A stretch of 64,000 nucleotides of DNA from Ifrita kowaldi. Lineage: Eukaryota; Chordata; Aves; Passeriformes; Cinclosomatidae. Of the stretch, positions 1 to 15,200 are shown piece after piece (the first letter of the stretch is position 1; each line of letters opens with the position of its first letter). A model generated the notes under the pieces. The model searched no databases, was not told the origin of the DNA, and was given only the letters and a program-made list of their open reading frames with translations. The DNA is taken from positions 131,413 through 195,412 of the forward strand of contig VZRS01015031.1 in assembly GCA_013398055.1 (NCBI GenBank). The letters run 5' to 3'. The position numbers and the translations under genes were made by a program.

Positions 1-42
1 CCTGTGCAATAACCACAGAGCTCCTAGCCCAGCTGCAATTAC

Positions 43-201
43 CTTGAACTTGTGTTCATAGTTCTCAAAAGCCTCCATGACCATGCAGACGGCCTCCATG
101 GAGCGTTCCAGCCGCCCATCCACCCCGTTGAAGCGGTACATGCTGCCGGACACATCCACCACCAGGCGCAGGCGCTTCGGCTTCTGCTGGGGGCTCCCCG
201 G
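43..201 (-). CDS. VWA8: VWA8 exon 17 of 17 in this window (start of VWA domain, MIDAS)
   Basis: 159 nt, 53 codons. It starts PGSPQQKPKRLRLVVDVSGS, then reads MYRFNGVDGRLERSMEAVCM and ends ENYEHKFK. DVSGS fits the DxSxS metal-ion-dependent adhesion site motif of von Willebrand A domains, so the first metal-binding loop is intact. Acceptor TGTCAG, donor AAG|GTAATT. Phase 0 in, phase 0 out. It is much more GC-rich than the rest of the window. The remaining VWA-domain exons lie past position 1. Confidence 0.97.
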
Positions 202-3200
202 CTGACAGGGAAACACAACAGAACAAAACCCAGTACAGATGGGAAAGCTGAACATCAGTAAAGATAAACCATTCCAGAAAGAGAACCCAATGCACTTTGC
301 AAATCAAGAAAATTTTATCCAGCAAATGTTGTTCAGTTTTGTTGAGTTTTTTTTCAAGAAAAAAACCCCAACTATTTTTCTGTTTCAAACCAGTTCTTTG
401 ACAGATAACTCAACTCATTCTTTTCCCTCACCTTCAATGACTGGAAATAAAATACCTCAAAAAATTCCACATGAGCTTGTCAGGAAAACACTTTTTCTGT
501 TTCAGTTTTGATTCTTAACATTTTATTTCAGTAAAGAAACGCTCAAATCTGCTCTTTCTGCCAAGGCTCATAATGGAAATGCTTTTCCTTGGCATGCAGT
601 GCTAACGGGGACTGTATATGACTGCAAAAACTTGTCTGCTGAGGTTAATAACACTCCAAAAATGTTTGAAATCTTGTTCTGATTAAGTACTAGTTCCATC
701 TCCATTCTAACGCCGAAACCATTACTTTCTTTCCTGAAAACAAATCCCATCTGTTCTAACAATTTTTGGCACAGTACATTCAAGGGAGGTGTTTTATTCA
801 GCATGCAATGAGATCTGTCTGGATTCAAGTATGAGGTTATTAAAGATGATCTGACAAAAAACCAGTCACAATATAAACAAATAGCTAAAATGTTCCTTTA
901 ACCTGTAAAAGGATTTGTGTACTTTATTCTTTTAATTATTCTTTTAATAGATTGTGCATCCCTGACCTCCCAGAAACAAAAGAAAAGGCCCATTAAATCC
1001 TACACTTATTTTGTTTTTTATGCACACACTTAAAGGTGTCCTTTTTTTTCCTAATTGAATTATTTTTACAAAGCTTTAAAACTGATACATTGAGTAAACA
1101 CATTTTGAAACAAATGAGAATTGAGGATTCAATCACTTTTCTCTTACTGATCTTTCACGCAGGCAGTGCCAAATTCCATAAATCATTCAAAGCAACATAA
1201 GGACCAAATAGCATAAAAAATAATACCAGGGATTCATCACATGTGGGTAGCTGACATGCAAAAAGATGCTGCACTCAGCTATTTAAAAAAAAAAACTTTG
1301 TGTACTTAAAAACTGCGATCTGTCATTAAGTATTACTGCTAAGTATTATGGACTAGCCCCACTAGTTTTGGCCAGGTTTAGCTGGTCTGATTCAAGTGGT
1401 TTCTCTGTTGCTGACTCACATAGGTCTAACAGTAATGCCTTCCAAGAAATGGCTGAATCGGGCCATAGGACAGTCAACTTTATCATATCTTAATGACTTT
1501 TCTTTACACTTTTTTATTCCACCATAATTTTTATTCTTGTAAATCCAAGTATCTGTGGAAGTTGAAATTATTTGCATACCATGCAATAAGGAAAATGCAT
1601 TTGTAAACCCCTTTCTTTTTAACTTCCTAGGGGATCAGCATAGTTGTCAATAAAAACTAAATTACTGAGAAATACTTTCCTTTGTTCTATAAAGGCAAAC
1701 AAAATAAATGTTTTCAGCTAATTGCCTTCTGATCATTAAAGTACAAAATAAAAACATAAAAAACTGTTGCATTGGATCAAAACTTAGCACTGCCTAGATC
1801 AGTGTCCTCTCTCTGAGGGTGGCCAACAGGAAATATTTATGTAAGACTGTTTGAAGAGGTACAGCAAATTTTCCATTCTGTGGTTGCCTCTGTGTCAGAG
1901 ACATTCCAAGCCAGAGACATTTTTCTGAGTTTCTCATCCATGTAACTTACTGAAACTCCAAACACAGATACTGTACAGCCACTATGAAATCAGCAAACCA
2001 GTTAAGCTGTTCTCCACCTTTCCCTGTTTCTTGCTGGATACTTACTTGTGGCTCAAGTTCTCCCCGTCGTTTATATATGGCTTTTTCTCCTGTCAATCCA
2101 TCAATGATTTTGGCATCATCTAGCTCTCCAACAGCTTGGTGTCTCAGCCATTGCCTTTCTTTACCCTTGGCCTACAACAGAAAAGAAATCTTACTCAGTG
2201 ATGGGAGTGTGTGTTAGACAATTTAAGACCGACTGCACATGACATACACATTAATTTCTTTGTAATGATGTGACAGTTTTGGCATAAGTCAAATCCAAAC
2301 ACATGTTCAAATCCAACACAGCTGTCCTGGTCTTCTTCTCTGAAAGAAAAATCCACACTGACAAGGAACACGTTCCCTCTGTAACTTGGTCTTTTTTCAG
2401 TAGTTTCATATATGGGAGTTTAACTGCGAACTGCAGAAATGTTAACATTTCTTCTTGCAAATATGCTGAAAATGTGTGGCAAGCCTGTTCAGAAATACAT
2501 ACTACTGAAGGGACACACATAACTGACCATTTGTTAGGTGTTTTCAACCCAGATAGAACAAGAAAAAGTCATTGAGTGACTTAAAGGTAAAACTAAACAG
2601 TATCCACTTCAGGCAATGATAAATAGCTGCTTTTCAAACAGTATTAACAGTATAAACTAATCACATAATTGAAAAACCTACTTTTAAAATCGTGATACTC
2701 AAGAAACTGTCTAAAAAACACTTATTTTCTTGTAGTTAAAAGGACATTGGTTATCTACAACCTGACTTGATGAAAATACATTACAATCCATGTACCCAAA
2801 TAGTCATGGAATTCCTGTACACAGAGCATGCAGTTAAGATTGAAGACTCAAGTGTTACAATATTATAAGCAACATATTTACGCATGTTTTCAAAGGATAG
2901 CTTCACCATGGTTCATAACACATAAGATCCCTCTAAAGACAGCCAAGACTGTATATACGGAGTTTATGGTTTATTTAATTTCTGTTTAAATCTTCATGTT
3001 GAAATTGCTCATCCTGGTGGTAAGACCAGCAAGGAAAGACAATTTTGAATTTATATACATATGCTTTTGCCCTCTCAGCAAATTGTTGGTCAGCAATTGG
3101 AGGAAAATCAAATATCCAGCAGGACACAAACTGCCTTAAACACCGATTTTCAGGAATGAAAATCAATTCCTCTCTGATGAGCAGGAAGTCTTACATTACA

Positions 3201-6200
3201 AATCCCCAGTAAACTGCAGGCCTGGGATTTGAAAGGATGAATCTTTATAGTTTTGTATAGTCTGAGCAGGCAGATAATGACTTCTTCAGGTTCAGAGGAT
3301 CTTTGATTTTGCTTTAGACAAAATGTATGGGTTTTTTGTTTTGGTGTGTAGAGAAGGAGTTCTGGACTACAGATTATTGCCTGTAATTACTCAAGATTAA
3401 TGGACTACTTGCCCAGGAAAATAAGTGGGCAGAAAGACTACAAAGCTACAGAAAAATGTTTTGATTAACAAAATTGAAAGCTTTACAGATGCTTCCTGAC
3501 GGGAGGCAAAAACAATGCCAATACATGGAAACCTCAGCCTTTTAGTAAATCACAGAAGGAGAAAGGCAGAAAGATTTCTGAGGTTGTGAATTCAGCCAGT
3601 TGTGTTCTCTGATACATCACCATGGTGCTACTGTCAACTTAGCTTTAAGCCACTTTGGCAGTGGGACATCCAAGAGTTTGTACCACCAGCGAGGAGTTTC
3701 CACTACCAGTAAATATGCTTGGGATGAAAGTTAAATCCCTTCTTCCACAGGATCATTCATTCATTTGTTGCCTTCAGAGTTGTGTAATATCACAAAGAGA
3801 CACCTGCAAATTCCCAGTGACCTCTACATGTCCCACCAAAATATCACACTGTAGGAGTTTTTCTGCTGTGAAGAGCCCAGAGGCAAATTTCAGCACTCCA
3901 ATTAACCATTAAAAAAGTTCTCCTGGAGAAAACATGCTGCTGAGTAAGCAAAGCCTGTCTGGCATCAATCATGCACCTTCCAGGGTGACACAGGTGAGGT
4001 GGCTTTGTTCCTACCCATCTTAGCCACTCTAAGTAGTGGAACAGAGGTAGATCCTTATCACTTCCTTAGCACTGGTGTTTTGTCAAATTTTCGTCATTTG
4101 CTTTCTTTTCTCGGCAGGAGGGACAAACAACAGAAGACTCTCAAGTTTCAGCTTCACTGAGCAAATTCTCAACTAGTTTCACTATTCTGTTCATTGACAA
4201 TGCTTGAGCTTTGCACCTATTTGATGTTCAAGGAACAGCAGTGTGGGAAGAAAATGGCTTTTAATTATGGACGTAGCTAAAAACAGTTTAATAACTTTGG
4301 AAGTTTATTTAACAAAAGCCAGTATTTGAGCTGAAATTTTATTGGAGGAACATGGAGTTGACATTCTCCCCAAAACCAGGAAAGAATGCTGACAAAATCT
4401 GATCTCACCTCTTTCCAAAATAATGTTAAAATTACTCAGGCTACTTAGCATCTGCCTCTTCCATGCAGAATTACTAAGAATTTGTTTCCTTTTATAAAAT
4501 CTGAAAAAATTAATCCCCTTAAGCATGGGTGTTACACAATGCACATATTTTATGTATTATAGAGAAACTTCAAATCCTTTTTAATATGCAATTTTCATAT
4601 GTTTAAAACCAACTTTGGTTTAAAAGCACTTGCAATTTTAAGAGAAAACCAGAACTAATATATATATATATCTTGCTTTGATATTTGACTAGAAAGGACA
4701 TACAACATATTACTATTTCAGTATACTGCAACCATATTGATGGAAAAATAAATTCATTGTGCTGCTTTTGAAATTAGAAAAATGTGCTAGATACTGTATC
4801 TTATCAGTATGGCAGTGGCTGATCACAGTGCACAACTACAGTAATTCTTTTTACTGGAAGATGTCACAGGCATATTTACAAAAATATTGCTGCTAAGTCT
4901 GTAAATGTCAGAGAAAAAGTTCCGTATGTGAAGTGATCACATCTAAATACGTAACCCATCATAGTATAGGATGTATGAAACACTGCCAGTTGTGGTCTGC
5001 ATTTGTTTCTGGGAAAACATGACACAAATGTTCCCTTAGCTGCTGAAATCACAAAACTACTACTGACAGGGCACACCGTTTTTCATATTTCCAGCTCTCT
5101 GAGCCATGCTTATTATAGGACTGCTACTATTTCATTCTTGCTGCTGTGACCAGACTGTTCCCACATGGTCTAAATCAGGCAGAGCCCAGCAGGCTCAGTA
5201 ACTCAGGCTCAGGTTTGCCCAGTTTAAATGCAGGGGCCTAAATGATGCTCAGAAGCTACAGGGACAATTGTCCCTGATTCTCTCTGCAATAATCAAGAGA
5301 AAAGTACTTTCTGGAAAGCAAGTCACCTAACATTTAAGAAGGTCTTTCTGAGTGACTGACTGACCATAACCTTTTGAATTTGGAGTTCAGACAGACAAGC
5401 TTTAGGGGAGAGAAGAAAGTCCATCAGTGACAGGATTTCCTGGATTTCTGGCTTTGCTACTTCCACAGAAGATAAACAAAAACTCGTAATGTTTTGATAA
5501 TGTTGTTCAAAGAGCTGATAGAGATCAGTGACTTATAATAAGCAAAAAGAACAATGAAATTACATTCTCAGACTGTGTTTATGTATAATTTTCAAGGATT
5601 TGCCTATTCCAAAAATCTCTTTCTGCTGCTACTAACTTTTGGCGAGCCATAGACAATTGGACCTGAATCCCAGCCTCTTGATTCTAGGGAGGTAAAATTT
5701 AATCAAAGGAACATATTTTAAATAAGACCACAAAACTAACAATAAAAAGGCATACATTGAAAAGAAAATCCAGGTTAAATAAACATGGAGAACATATTTT
5801 GATTATGGGAACACAGTGAGTTTGAAACAAAGCAAACTCAAATATTTTTAAAAAGCCAAACACGTTCTCTACTGAGAAGGTAAATTGGGATTTTCACAAA
5901 GTTAAAAACACACAGACATCTGAGCTGCAAATTTTACTGCAATGAACTTTGCCATTGGTTTCTTATTTGAGATATGAGGAATGACTGATAACAGAAAGAA
6001 AACTGTTCTAGTTGAGAACTCATGGTGTACACAGGACTATACAGAAAATAATGGGAGACAGACACACAATTCTTCATGAGAGCTGGATGAGTTACCATGC
6101 TGAAGAATTCAAATAACTTTTCTCCCCTCTCAAAAATATCACATGAAATGTGCTTAGACTTAGTTTCCCTACTAACTAAAGGCACTTTGAAACTGACTCC

Positions 6201-9200
6201 TGCTATCATTTATCTTCATCTTCCTAGTTAATCTTCTAATAAAATCCCTACCAAAATTTGCTTTCACTATTGCTCTTGTTCTATGATTTAGCTTTTCCAA
6301 ATTCAGTAATTTGGTTTTTTCATCATAAATTACATTTCCTAACTCTGTGGTTAGCTGTCACAGGTTTTGGCAGGAAGTTAGCGAAGTCTTATAAAGTACT
6401 GAGGCTTATAAGACTTTGCCTTGATATTAAAATGACCTTTTTTAACAATGCAAGAGGATATGACTCCTCATATTAAAATATGTTATATTTTGATTATTAA
6501 CACGATTCCTGAATATAAGAATTTTGGCTCGAAGGGACAGATAAGGCAGACTCACAAAAAAGACTTCAAACTGAAGATTCACTTATTGATTTCATCCCCA
6601 GAGTGTGCTTCCAATAGCTTGTGTGCTGGAAACATGGCAAAAAACCCACCTAGATATAAACGATGTAGAAAAAACCTGAGATTTACATCCAAATTTTTTC
6701 AACAGAAACCCATCTTTACAAGCCAAAAGCCTGTGTCCTGAACTGAGACACATATTAAGTGCATGAATCACCTAATCATGCCCATCTTAAATGTTCATTA
6801 CACCAGGAGTTCTCTGAATTGGCATATTGATAATAAAAGTGGCTAATGGTTCTCTGTGTATATATGTGATTATAGTAATGCGCCTGTAGCTACAAAGGCT
6901 TAAAGGTATAAATAAGGCAAAAAAATATTACCCTTCTTACTTGCAATACCAGGGGATTGGATGTCTTTGTCCAGGAGGAGGCTGTTTATCATACAAAGTG
7001 ATTTCTCACTGTATTTCAGTTTTATTGCTTAAGACACAGCACAGTGACTAATAAACTAAGGTATATCTATAGCAGTGGTTAGTAGCCCTCAACAGAAATA
7101 TTTATAATCAAATATGTCTTATAAGGAGCAAATCACTTGTCTTTTAATATTCACTGAAGATTAGCAGATGCCTCCTAGAAACAATGCACTTACAATTTTA
7201 TTTAGCCTGTATATGAACACTAATATTAAAAAAACCCAGAACAACCACCATGCCAGGTTTTAGTGAGTTTCCACTTAGGAGATTTGGGCTGTACTTATTT
7301 CTATTAGCAAGAGTTAACAACAAACCAGAGAAAAATCCATGTTTTCAGCTGCATATGCAGTGAGGCTCCTAACTCGAGCGGGTGCCTCTTTTAATATCTA
7401 TAGCTTTTGCACTTCTCAGTTGAAAAATGCTCTTTTAGACTGGAGGTAAAGAAAATCACTGGGCTCTACACACCTTCACAAATACTTTTAATAATGTGTA
7501 GTAGTATTTTCTGTCACAAAACTGTGCTCCTGAATAAATTATCTGTCAGGTGTGGAATGGGAACACTATAACTTGTAGAGATCAGCACTGGGATCCACTT
7601 GTAGGCTGCCTTTTAAAATAGTAATATGAAACTGTTTTTCCTAACTGATTATAAACTGAACCAGCTTTTAGCCTTCAAAGGTATGACCACCAGCTGTTAA
7701 CAGGATATTTGCAGGATAGTACTTGGGGCCTGATGTAATGACTTCCCTGTGTTTCTTTATCAGAGAATCTAAGATTACCTGCAGATTGTCCAAGATGATG
7801 CGGAGTGACTGAACTTGACGTCGGACTGCTCCAGAGAACTTTTCGTAAGTTGATGCATCATATTCACTCATCTGAATCTCTTTCAATCTAAAGCAAAGGA
7901 CAGGGAGCTAAGAACAGTTTAGGAAACAAGCATATCTGCCATTTACTTACATAAACTAAAAGTTTATTTACTTGATGACAGGGAAATTCAGACTGCAACA
8001 AGCATGCAGAAGAGACAAATCAGAGAAGTGGCAGCTGCTCTTGTGAATTTTTGACAAGGCAGATGTTCACCAATGTCTACAGGGACTGCATCCCATTAAA
8101 AGTTATTAAAGTTACTAATCCTATGACTCTCTTGTAATCTGCTTTTAAGTTTGAGAAGTAAATCAGAGGTTCTGAAAAATGTGATCAAATATGAAAGGTT
8201 TTGTTGGCTCAGGTGTTGCTATCTGTACATAAAAGGATCACGAGTGTCAATTCATTACTTCATTGTCCGAGTATTTTAAACATATCCTGATTCATGCTTT
8301 AACACAAAGGTTAAGTAAAGACACACTGTAAGATCTGTCCTTGAAGACCTACAAATAGTAACTGTCTCAAATACTTATTTGTGCTTCATTAAATGAAGAA
8401 ACCTTGAAACAAAGAAGTTTTAAATGAACATTAACAAAAGTGTGCTCCCGCCATAGAAAATGAGTCACGTCAGTGAACACTACCCAGTCCATTTCCCTGT
8501 AACAGAGAGCACACCTGCACCATGAAAACAGATACCTGCTTTCTTTGTAAGCAAAGATGTGTCCATTTCAAGTTCTGTATCACTCTTTTAAACAACATAG
8601 CTTAGCAGAACAGGTGAAATTCACCATTGGAATGTAATTACAGAGGTCCAACAGAGAAGAACGAGCTAGGGGACAGGCGCATGTGCCAGGAGTGTGCACT
8701 GTTCAGTACTTGCCATGACCCAACATCATGCAGAGAGGCAGCACTTGTGTGCCTGCCCACCCAAGCACCCAGCACGTGGCTGGGTTCCCTCCTGAGCTAA
8801 AACATATTGGCCTATCTGTGCCCAGCCCATTTCAAACAAGCACTTCGTGACAGCATAATCTCACTCACAGTGTTTCAAAAATACTGAATTTTTAACTGAA
8901 CTATAAATGGATAGTAAAGTACGTGTAGGCTAATTTTATTTCTAATGGCAACTTTTTATAATGCTATCACAAGTTAATTGCCTGGATCATAAAGTATACC
9001 TGAGAACTGCTGTTTAGACTAGCCCTTTAAGGATAATATTAAAATCAAACATCAAATCTTTGTTGTCTCTACCATGATAATGTCTTTTTCAATTTAAAGT
9101 TTTGCCAACCATTATTCATTAGAGGTAGGAAAAAGTAACTTTCCGTGCTGCACATTTAATTTCATGAATCCTGCCCACAGAGTTCAGTATCTTCGGATCT

Positions 9201-12200
9201 ATAAAAGAAACATTTTGTTTCAAACAAAAAACCCTCGTGTGCCGTTTTACTTTGTTGCAGTCTACATCAATCCACATTGAAAGGTAGTTCAGAAAAATAC
9301 CATGAAAAATACTGCATCTATTCCAGAGTAGTGAAATAGGGCAATTTAAAATGTTTACCACTAGAAACACTATCTAGCCAGGAAAGTATCAATAACTTTT
9401 ATATGAAATTTCTCCCTTCTAGATAATCCTGTATAAGCAAAGCAGTGAAATCTGCAGTTTCCCTTTTTTTTTTTTTAGTCAGCCTGAGGACTTCAGCCTC
9501 CCTATTCTTACCTGTTAGTTCCCACAACTATCCAAGTGGTACAGAATAATGATCCAAGTCAAATGTGGTTTCATAACAGGCTACATTTCCAGCTGGTACA
9601 TGCCAGCCTACTTTGGTTTTGCAGCACAGGAACTGCTACCTCATGTACAGATACCCAGATTTTACAGGGCACAGCTGCACTGTTCTCACAGCATGTAGCA
9701 GTAGCCAGGAATTTCCCCTAGCACTAATTTAGTAAATCACCACACAGACAGTAGAAATTTATCAGAGCATGCCAGGTGTGTATATGGACATATGCACAGA
9801 GAGATGTCCAGTGTCCAAGACCATATATAGCAATTGTTTCTATTATGAAGCAGCTCAGAAGCAATTTTCAAGAGGGGGGATGCTTATTTTCATACAAAAT
9901 ACAGAGGCTGACTTGAGAGTTCAGCTGGTGGAAGAAATCTGAGTATCTGCACACATTCTGCGGAAGAGTTGATCAGTAATCACACGTTACACTCATGCTG
10001 GGAAAACCTGTTGTTCATGTTAATTACCTGCTGAGGCTTAGTAGGTCAAATTACGGAATCACAGAATATTCTGAGGTGGAAGGGGCCCACAAGGATCATC
10101 AAGTCAAACTCTTAAGTGAATGGCCCATGAAGGGATCAAACACACAACCCTGGCATTATTAGCACTATGCCCTAACCATCTGGCTACAGATCTTTCAAAC
10201 AGAAGCAATTTGCTTGCAGCGGTCCATTTCGAAAGACACTTGTTAAGTGATGAGTTCCTAACAATATACAATCTGGATTCATCATAATTCAAAGAAATTT
10301 TCATATAATTTACGCCTTTTTAAAAAGAGAAATATTCACATTAATCTCCTTCTCCATCTAGCTATATTTTACTCTACCAAATCACAATCATTTTAACATT
10401 GTGGCTTAATTCAATAAAACATTCTATACATCTTGTCCGGAACAGCTAAACATGTGCTGGTAATCTCTGTTAAGTGATAATGAACAGGGTAGGGTAATGT
10501 AGCTGATAAATGCAGCTAAGAAAGAAAATTCTTTTCAGCCATCTTTTTCAAATTCTTCTGGGAAATGGAAAAGAAAAGAAAGACTTTCCCATTACCTCCG
10601 TTTAAAGGCCTTTTCACCCATCTCTCGAGCAGCTCTCTTAACTTCCTCAGGAACAGCGTCCTTTTCAGCCTGAGATACTTGATAAACCCTGTGGCCAGCG
10701 TCCAGTCGATATGGCCCACCTTTGCCACCTAACCCAGCAGTGTCTCTCCCGCCTAAGATGGTTGAGATAAAAACCATTAAGAATATACATTTGATAACAA
10801 ATCAGAACACATTTTCGTTAAAGTTTCCATTGTCATCTACAGATCTTCCAAAAATGTTGCTAACGATTCCCATTTTAAATATTTTTTGACAAGGGTTTTC
10901 AAAACCAAACAGCTACCATGGTAAAGAAGAACTCCCATGGAATACTTGCATTTATAGTTCCTTGAGACCAGATTCATAATGGTTTCTGCCCTGTACAACG
11001 GGGACCATAAAACATTTAAATCTTGTACATCTCCTGAAAGCTGCTGGTCCCAGACTCTGTCTTCTCCCCAAATTTGTTGGTTTACACTGCTTCCAAATCA
11101 CTTTAGCTAGTGATCACTATCATGACCTATTAGAATTAGGAGGCACTTTGCCTGGTCTGTGTACCTCTTGCCTACACTACCTAAATTTCTGCAGCTACAG
11201 GGACATCTGAGAGAATGGCAAATGACTCAGCCTATTTTCTATGGCTGCAAGCTCTCTGTATGGCCAGTAAAATGAAACAACAAAATATAATTGAAGAAGA
11301 GATCTGCTACATACAGTTTAAGTTAGACACTGCAAATACTTCTTTTCTCTTCTTTTACTGGCAAGAAAGCAACCCTGTATTGGGTAAAATAGCTCTAGGC
11401 AGAGGATAGCTTTGTATAAAACCATTTTTGACTGGCACACCATCTCCCTTGGATACCTGTCAATGATGCGTTAAAAAAAATAAAACTATGAAAAACCTGT
11501 TCCACCAGCCCACATATTTCCACCAACATGTGGCATGTTGTCTGGATCCACTTTTCCATGTTTGGGGGAACTGACATCCAAACCACTCTCCCTCTCAATG
11601 GTTATCTGTAAAAGAGAGAAAGAGAGATGTAAACCTCTCTTACAATAAAGAAAACACTCTAACAACCTAATAACAACATAGTAGGTGTGCTGAGTAGCCG
11701 TAGGACTAGCATTAGTTCAATAAATGAAACATGCCACCTCAGAATAGAGCAGAGTAAAACAGAGCTCCCGAGCTGCACATTAGACCCACACCCAAACTAG
11801 GACTACTGCCACATCAGAACCACTCTGCATTCTGTTCATATCCACACTAGAATTTGCTTCCTGATAACTGCCCAATATAATTCAAAATCCCCCTGTAGAC
11901 AGTCGCCTGCAGCTCAAACACTTCTCAGAGTATTGTATATCCACAGCACTGCACATCCATTTACACATTTCATGTGCACCCAACTGCAGTCCCCCATTCC
12001 TTAGTGATGGGTAGATTGATGTTCCTTTCATGAACAGGGACTAAAGAGATGAGACTCATCAGCAAATGGCCAGTTCAAATGACAGGCTCACGCCATCCTC
12101 AACGTCCCTGCCTTGACCACAGAAGTTCTACCGTGCTGGGTTTTCTAGACCTGTTTGCTGACGGCACTTTCCCCCCTGATTCACAGCACAGCTGAACACC

Positions 12201-15200
12201 CAACAGCTGCCAGATGGTCAGGGCTGACTCACTTTAGGCTGGGGCTGGATTTAAGTGGGTGACTGAAGGCAAAAATACTCCTTCCCGTTATGAACTCTGA
12301 GTCATGTAGTAAATAAATGATTCATGTGTAAAGTGCCCCTTACTAATCTTCTATAATTTAGTGTCACTTTATTTTCTTCTTAAACTAAACCCAATGACTG
12401 AGATGGAAAATTAATGTCTCTGAACACTTAAAATTAACTTTCTTCTTATCTACCATAATGCATTTAATTCTCCAATGAATTTATGTGTCCCAATAACTAT
12501 GATTTATTGCCTTCTCAGAAGTTCACTGGCGTTATAAGGGTTTTCACTGTAGAGCAGCTTAATCCTTGAATTCACTGTCTTGCAGACTCAACTTCATGCT
12601 GACATGAATTCCACACATGTTTTTGAACTGAAAACATGTGCTCTAACAACACTGTCCTGGCAGCTATTCAAAACATAATTTTCTTCCCCTTTATAGAATT
12701 TATATCAATTCAAAGAGGTACAATACATCCTCTGTGAACCATGTCATCAGTGTAAAATCAAGATCTAATCTGTTAAATTACATTCATTTAACATTTGTAT
12801 AGAGAGAAACATGTAACCACAACAGCGTGTTACCCCTATGGTTATATACTTTTCTGGTTTAAGAGATTTTCTCCAAAATAAACCATTCTTTTTTGCATAA
12901 CTGGTAGATTTAAAAACGATCAGAAATGCTGGATAACAAAAATTGCTGAATTTAATTTAAAACAAAATTATAAACCCAAAATGATAGTGTCAGCTTCATG
13001 AATCAAAAGAACATATTATTCTGTAATGAGAAACATGAAATTATGCAAAAATCTTACACGTTCATGCTTCCGTATTCTTTAGAGAAAAACATTCTTTCTG
13101 CAAAAGGAAGCTCTAGGCAACAAACATAACTATAACCAGGGATGCAAATGTCGTATTCTATTTTTGTCAGGTTTTTCCATTGAAAAATTCCACGAACCAT
13201 TTTGAAATACAAGCATTGTTTAAATCTTAAGTGAAAAGGTCTGTAGACAAAGGAGCTTTGTTGCTCATATATCTTTCTCAAGAATAAGTTGTTCATAAAT
13301 AGTGTTTCTAGTACACATGCACTAGACAAGTTTCTAACAAAAATTCATTTTACAATAGTATTATCTGATTAAAGTAGGTATTTGTAACTTTGAAATGGCA
13401 TGTGGTTAATAGAAAATCTTTTATCTCATAATGATTTTTTTGCTTTCTCTTAAAATGACACCAAATATCCAACATTTAATTTCTGTTAAAACTTCGAAAA
13501 AAAATGAGAAAAAAGAAAAGAAACAAGAAGTGCAATCTATCACAGCTTAAGAATTCACTATTTTTCATTTTATGTATAGTTAACAGCTGAATGGATAAAA
13601 TAATTGAAAATTCAATGATACTAGCATTGAACACCACCAGCAGATGTGTACATGTCATGCCAGTGAATTGCAGCGGTTTAATCTCCTTTTCTTTTAAGTA
13701 CCATCTATGCAGACAAAAGGTAGAAGAATTTTGCTAACTCTGAATACTTTAACAACCAATTTTTATTAGCATTGGTTTGCTGGGGTAATTATTTTTCAAA
13801 TTTACCATATATGTAGAAACTGCATTATATTAGCACACTGTAGAATACCCTAAAGAAAATCTTCTGGATGTACTTTCCTGGTTTCTCTTTGAGCTCTTAG
13901 ATAATTCTGCTAGTGACTTGTCAGGCTTTTCTCCTTCCCATTCCCATATCTACGGAAGGTAATTTTACAGGTTTCAAGGTAATTTTACAACCAACAACTT
14001 GTCTCTACTCTGAAACACTTCTATAAACTAGAGGTTAGACTACCAAGGATCTATATTAGAATTGAAGATATATTTTATAAATAAATAAACAGTACGTCAA
14101 TGAGTCCTGACATGAAATCAGAGAGAGGATGAGGAAAAAACTGAAGAGAAAAACTTTTGGACAGTGATACATTCTTCAGTGTGACAAATACACAGAGAGA
14201 GAAGAGCCACAGGTAAGTCATCCCTCTGAGGACTGGAGGAATTCTTGACATTAGAAACTATTGGAAAGGTAGATTTAAGAGGTAGGATCCAAAATTTGAT
14301 GGATTAGGAACCTGAGAAACTGAAGAACACTCAGCAGGAAATATCTAGTTTGTCTGGAGTGAGAAGGAAGACAAGAAAAACAAGTACTAGAAGTGGAGAA
14401 ATGACTCAAGCACCCCTAAAATCCACAGCTTTGCCAAGCTTGTCTGATTGTAATTTCTAAAATAAGTTTTTTATTACTGTTATGATGAGTATTTTTCAAA
14501 TATATAAATAATTTCCTTGCTCAAAAGCTGACCCGTCCCATACTGAATATTTTCTGCTTGAATCTAATTGCAAGACTTCTGTGAACTTTGTTTCAACAAG
14601 AGTTTTGAGTAATCACCCTTTCTTGAGAGAAATCTGTGCTCTTCCTAGCTATACATGCACTGAAAGGCACTATTCATTACTGCATCATTGTGCAGATTCC
14701 ATACAGCCTGGTGTGCAAATTATGGCTTTGTGAAACAACACACGAATTCAGTCTAGCAGCCTTGAGCTCCAGCTATGAGGCACGGGTCAGCGTAGAATAG
14801 CTGGAAAAACTGAATTTTTCCTTCTGAAAGTTCCTTTTGATTTCCAAAATAACCACTGTTTCCAAAACATTCAGGGCACACATGTTTCAATTGTGTATTA
14901 TCTAAACTTGTTTATACATATTGGTGATTCACAATCAGAGTGCGAAAGCACTTTTCCCCTCCCTGTTTGGGCAGGTTTTTCTTCAACGTCTTCATCACAC
15001 AAGACGCACGACTGTCATCCTCTCCTGGAATACTTGACTCTTATTTTATTCTCCGTAGAGTTCAAACATTACTGACAAGTAATCATCAATGATCTTAGTG
15101 TCTGGTTTCAAATATTTTTGTTCTCTCATTTTCTTTGACTATACTATATTCTCAGGAACTTACAGCAATAGGTAATGGGTACATTCAGAAGGACTTGGCG

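Noticed and set aside
65..388. Minus-strand frame through the GC-rich exon reading GEPPAEAEAPAPGGG
   Set aside because: It is an out-of-frame shadow of the VWA8 VWA-domain exon, whose true frame gives LRLVVDVSGSMYRFNG.
10122..10188. tRNA-Ile gene
   Set aside because: The tRNA-like part has an imperfect acceptor stem and runs without a break into a CR1-like tail, so it is a SINE head and not a working tRNA gene.
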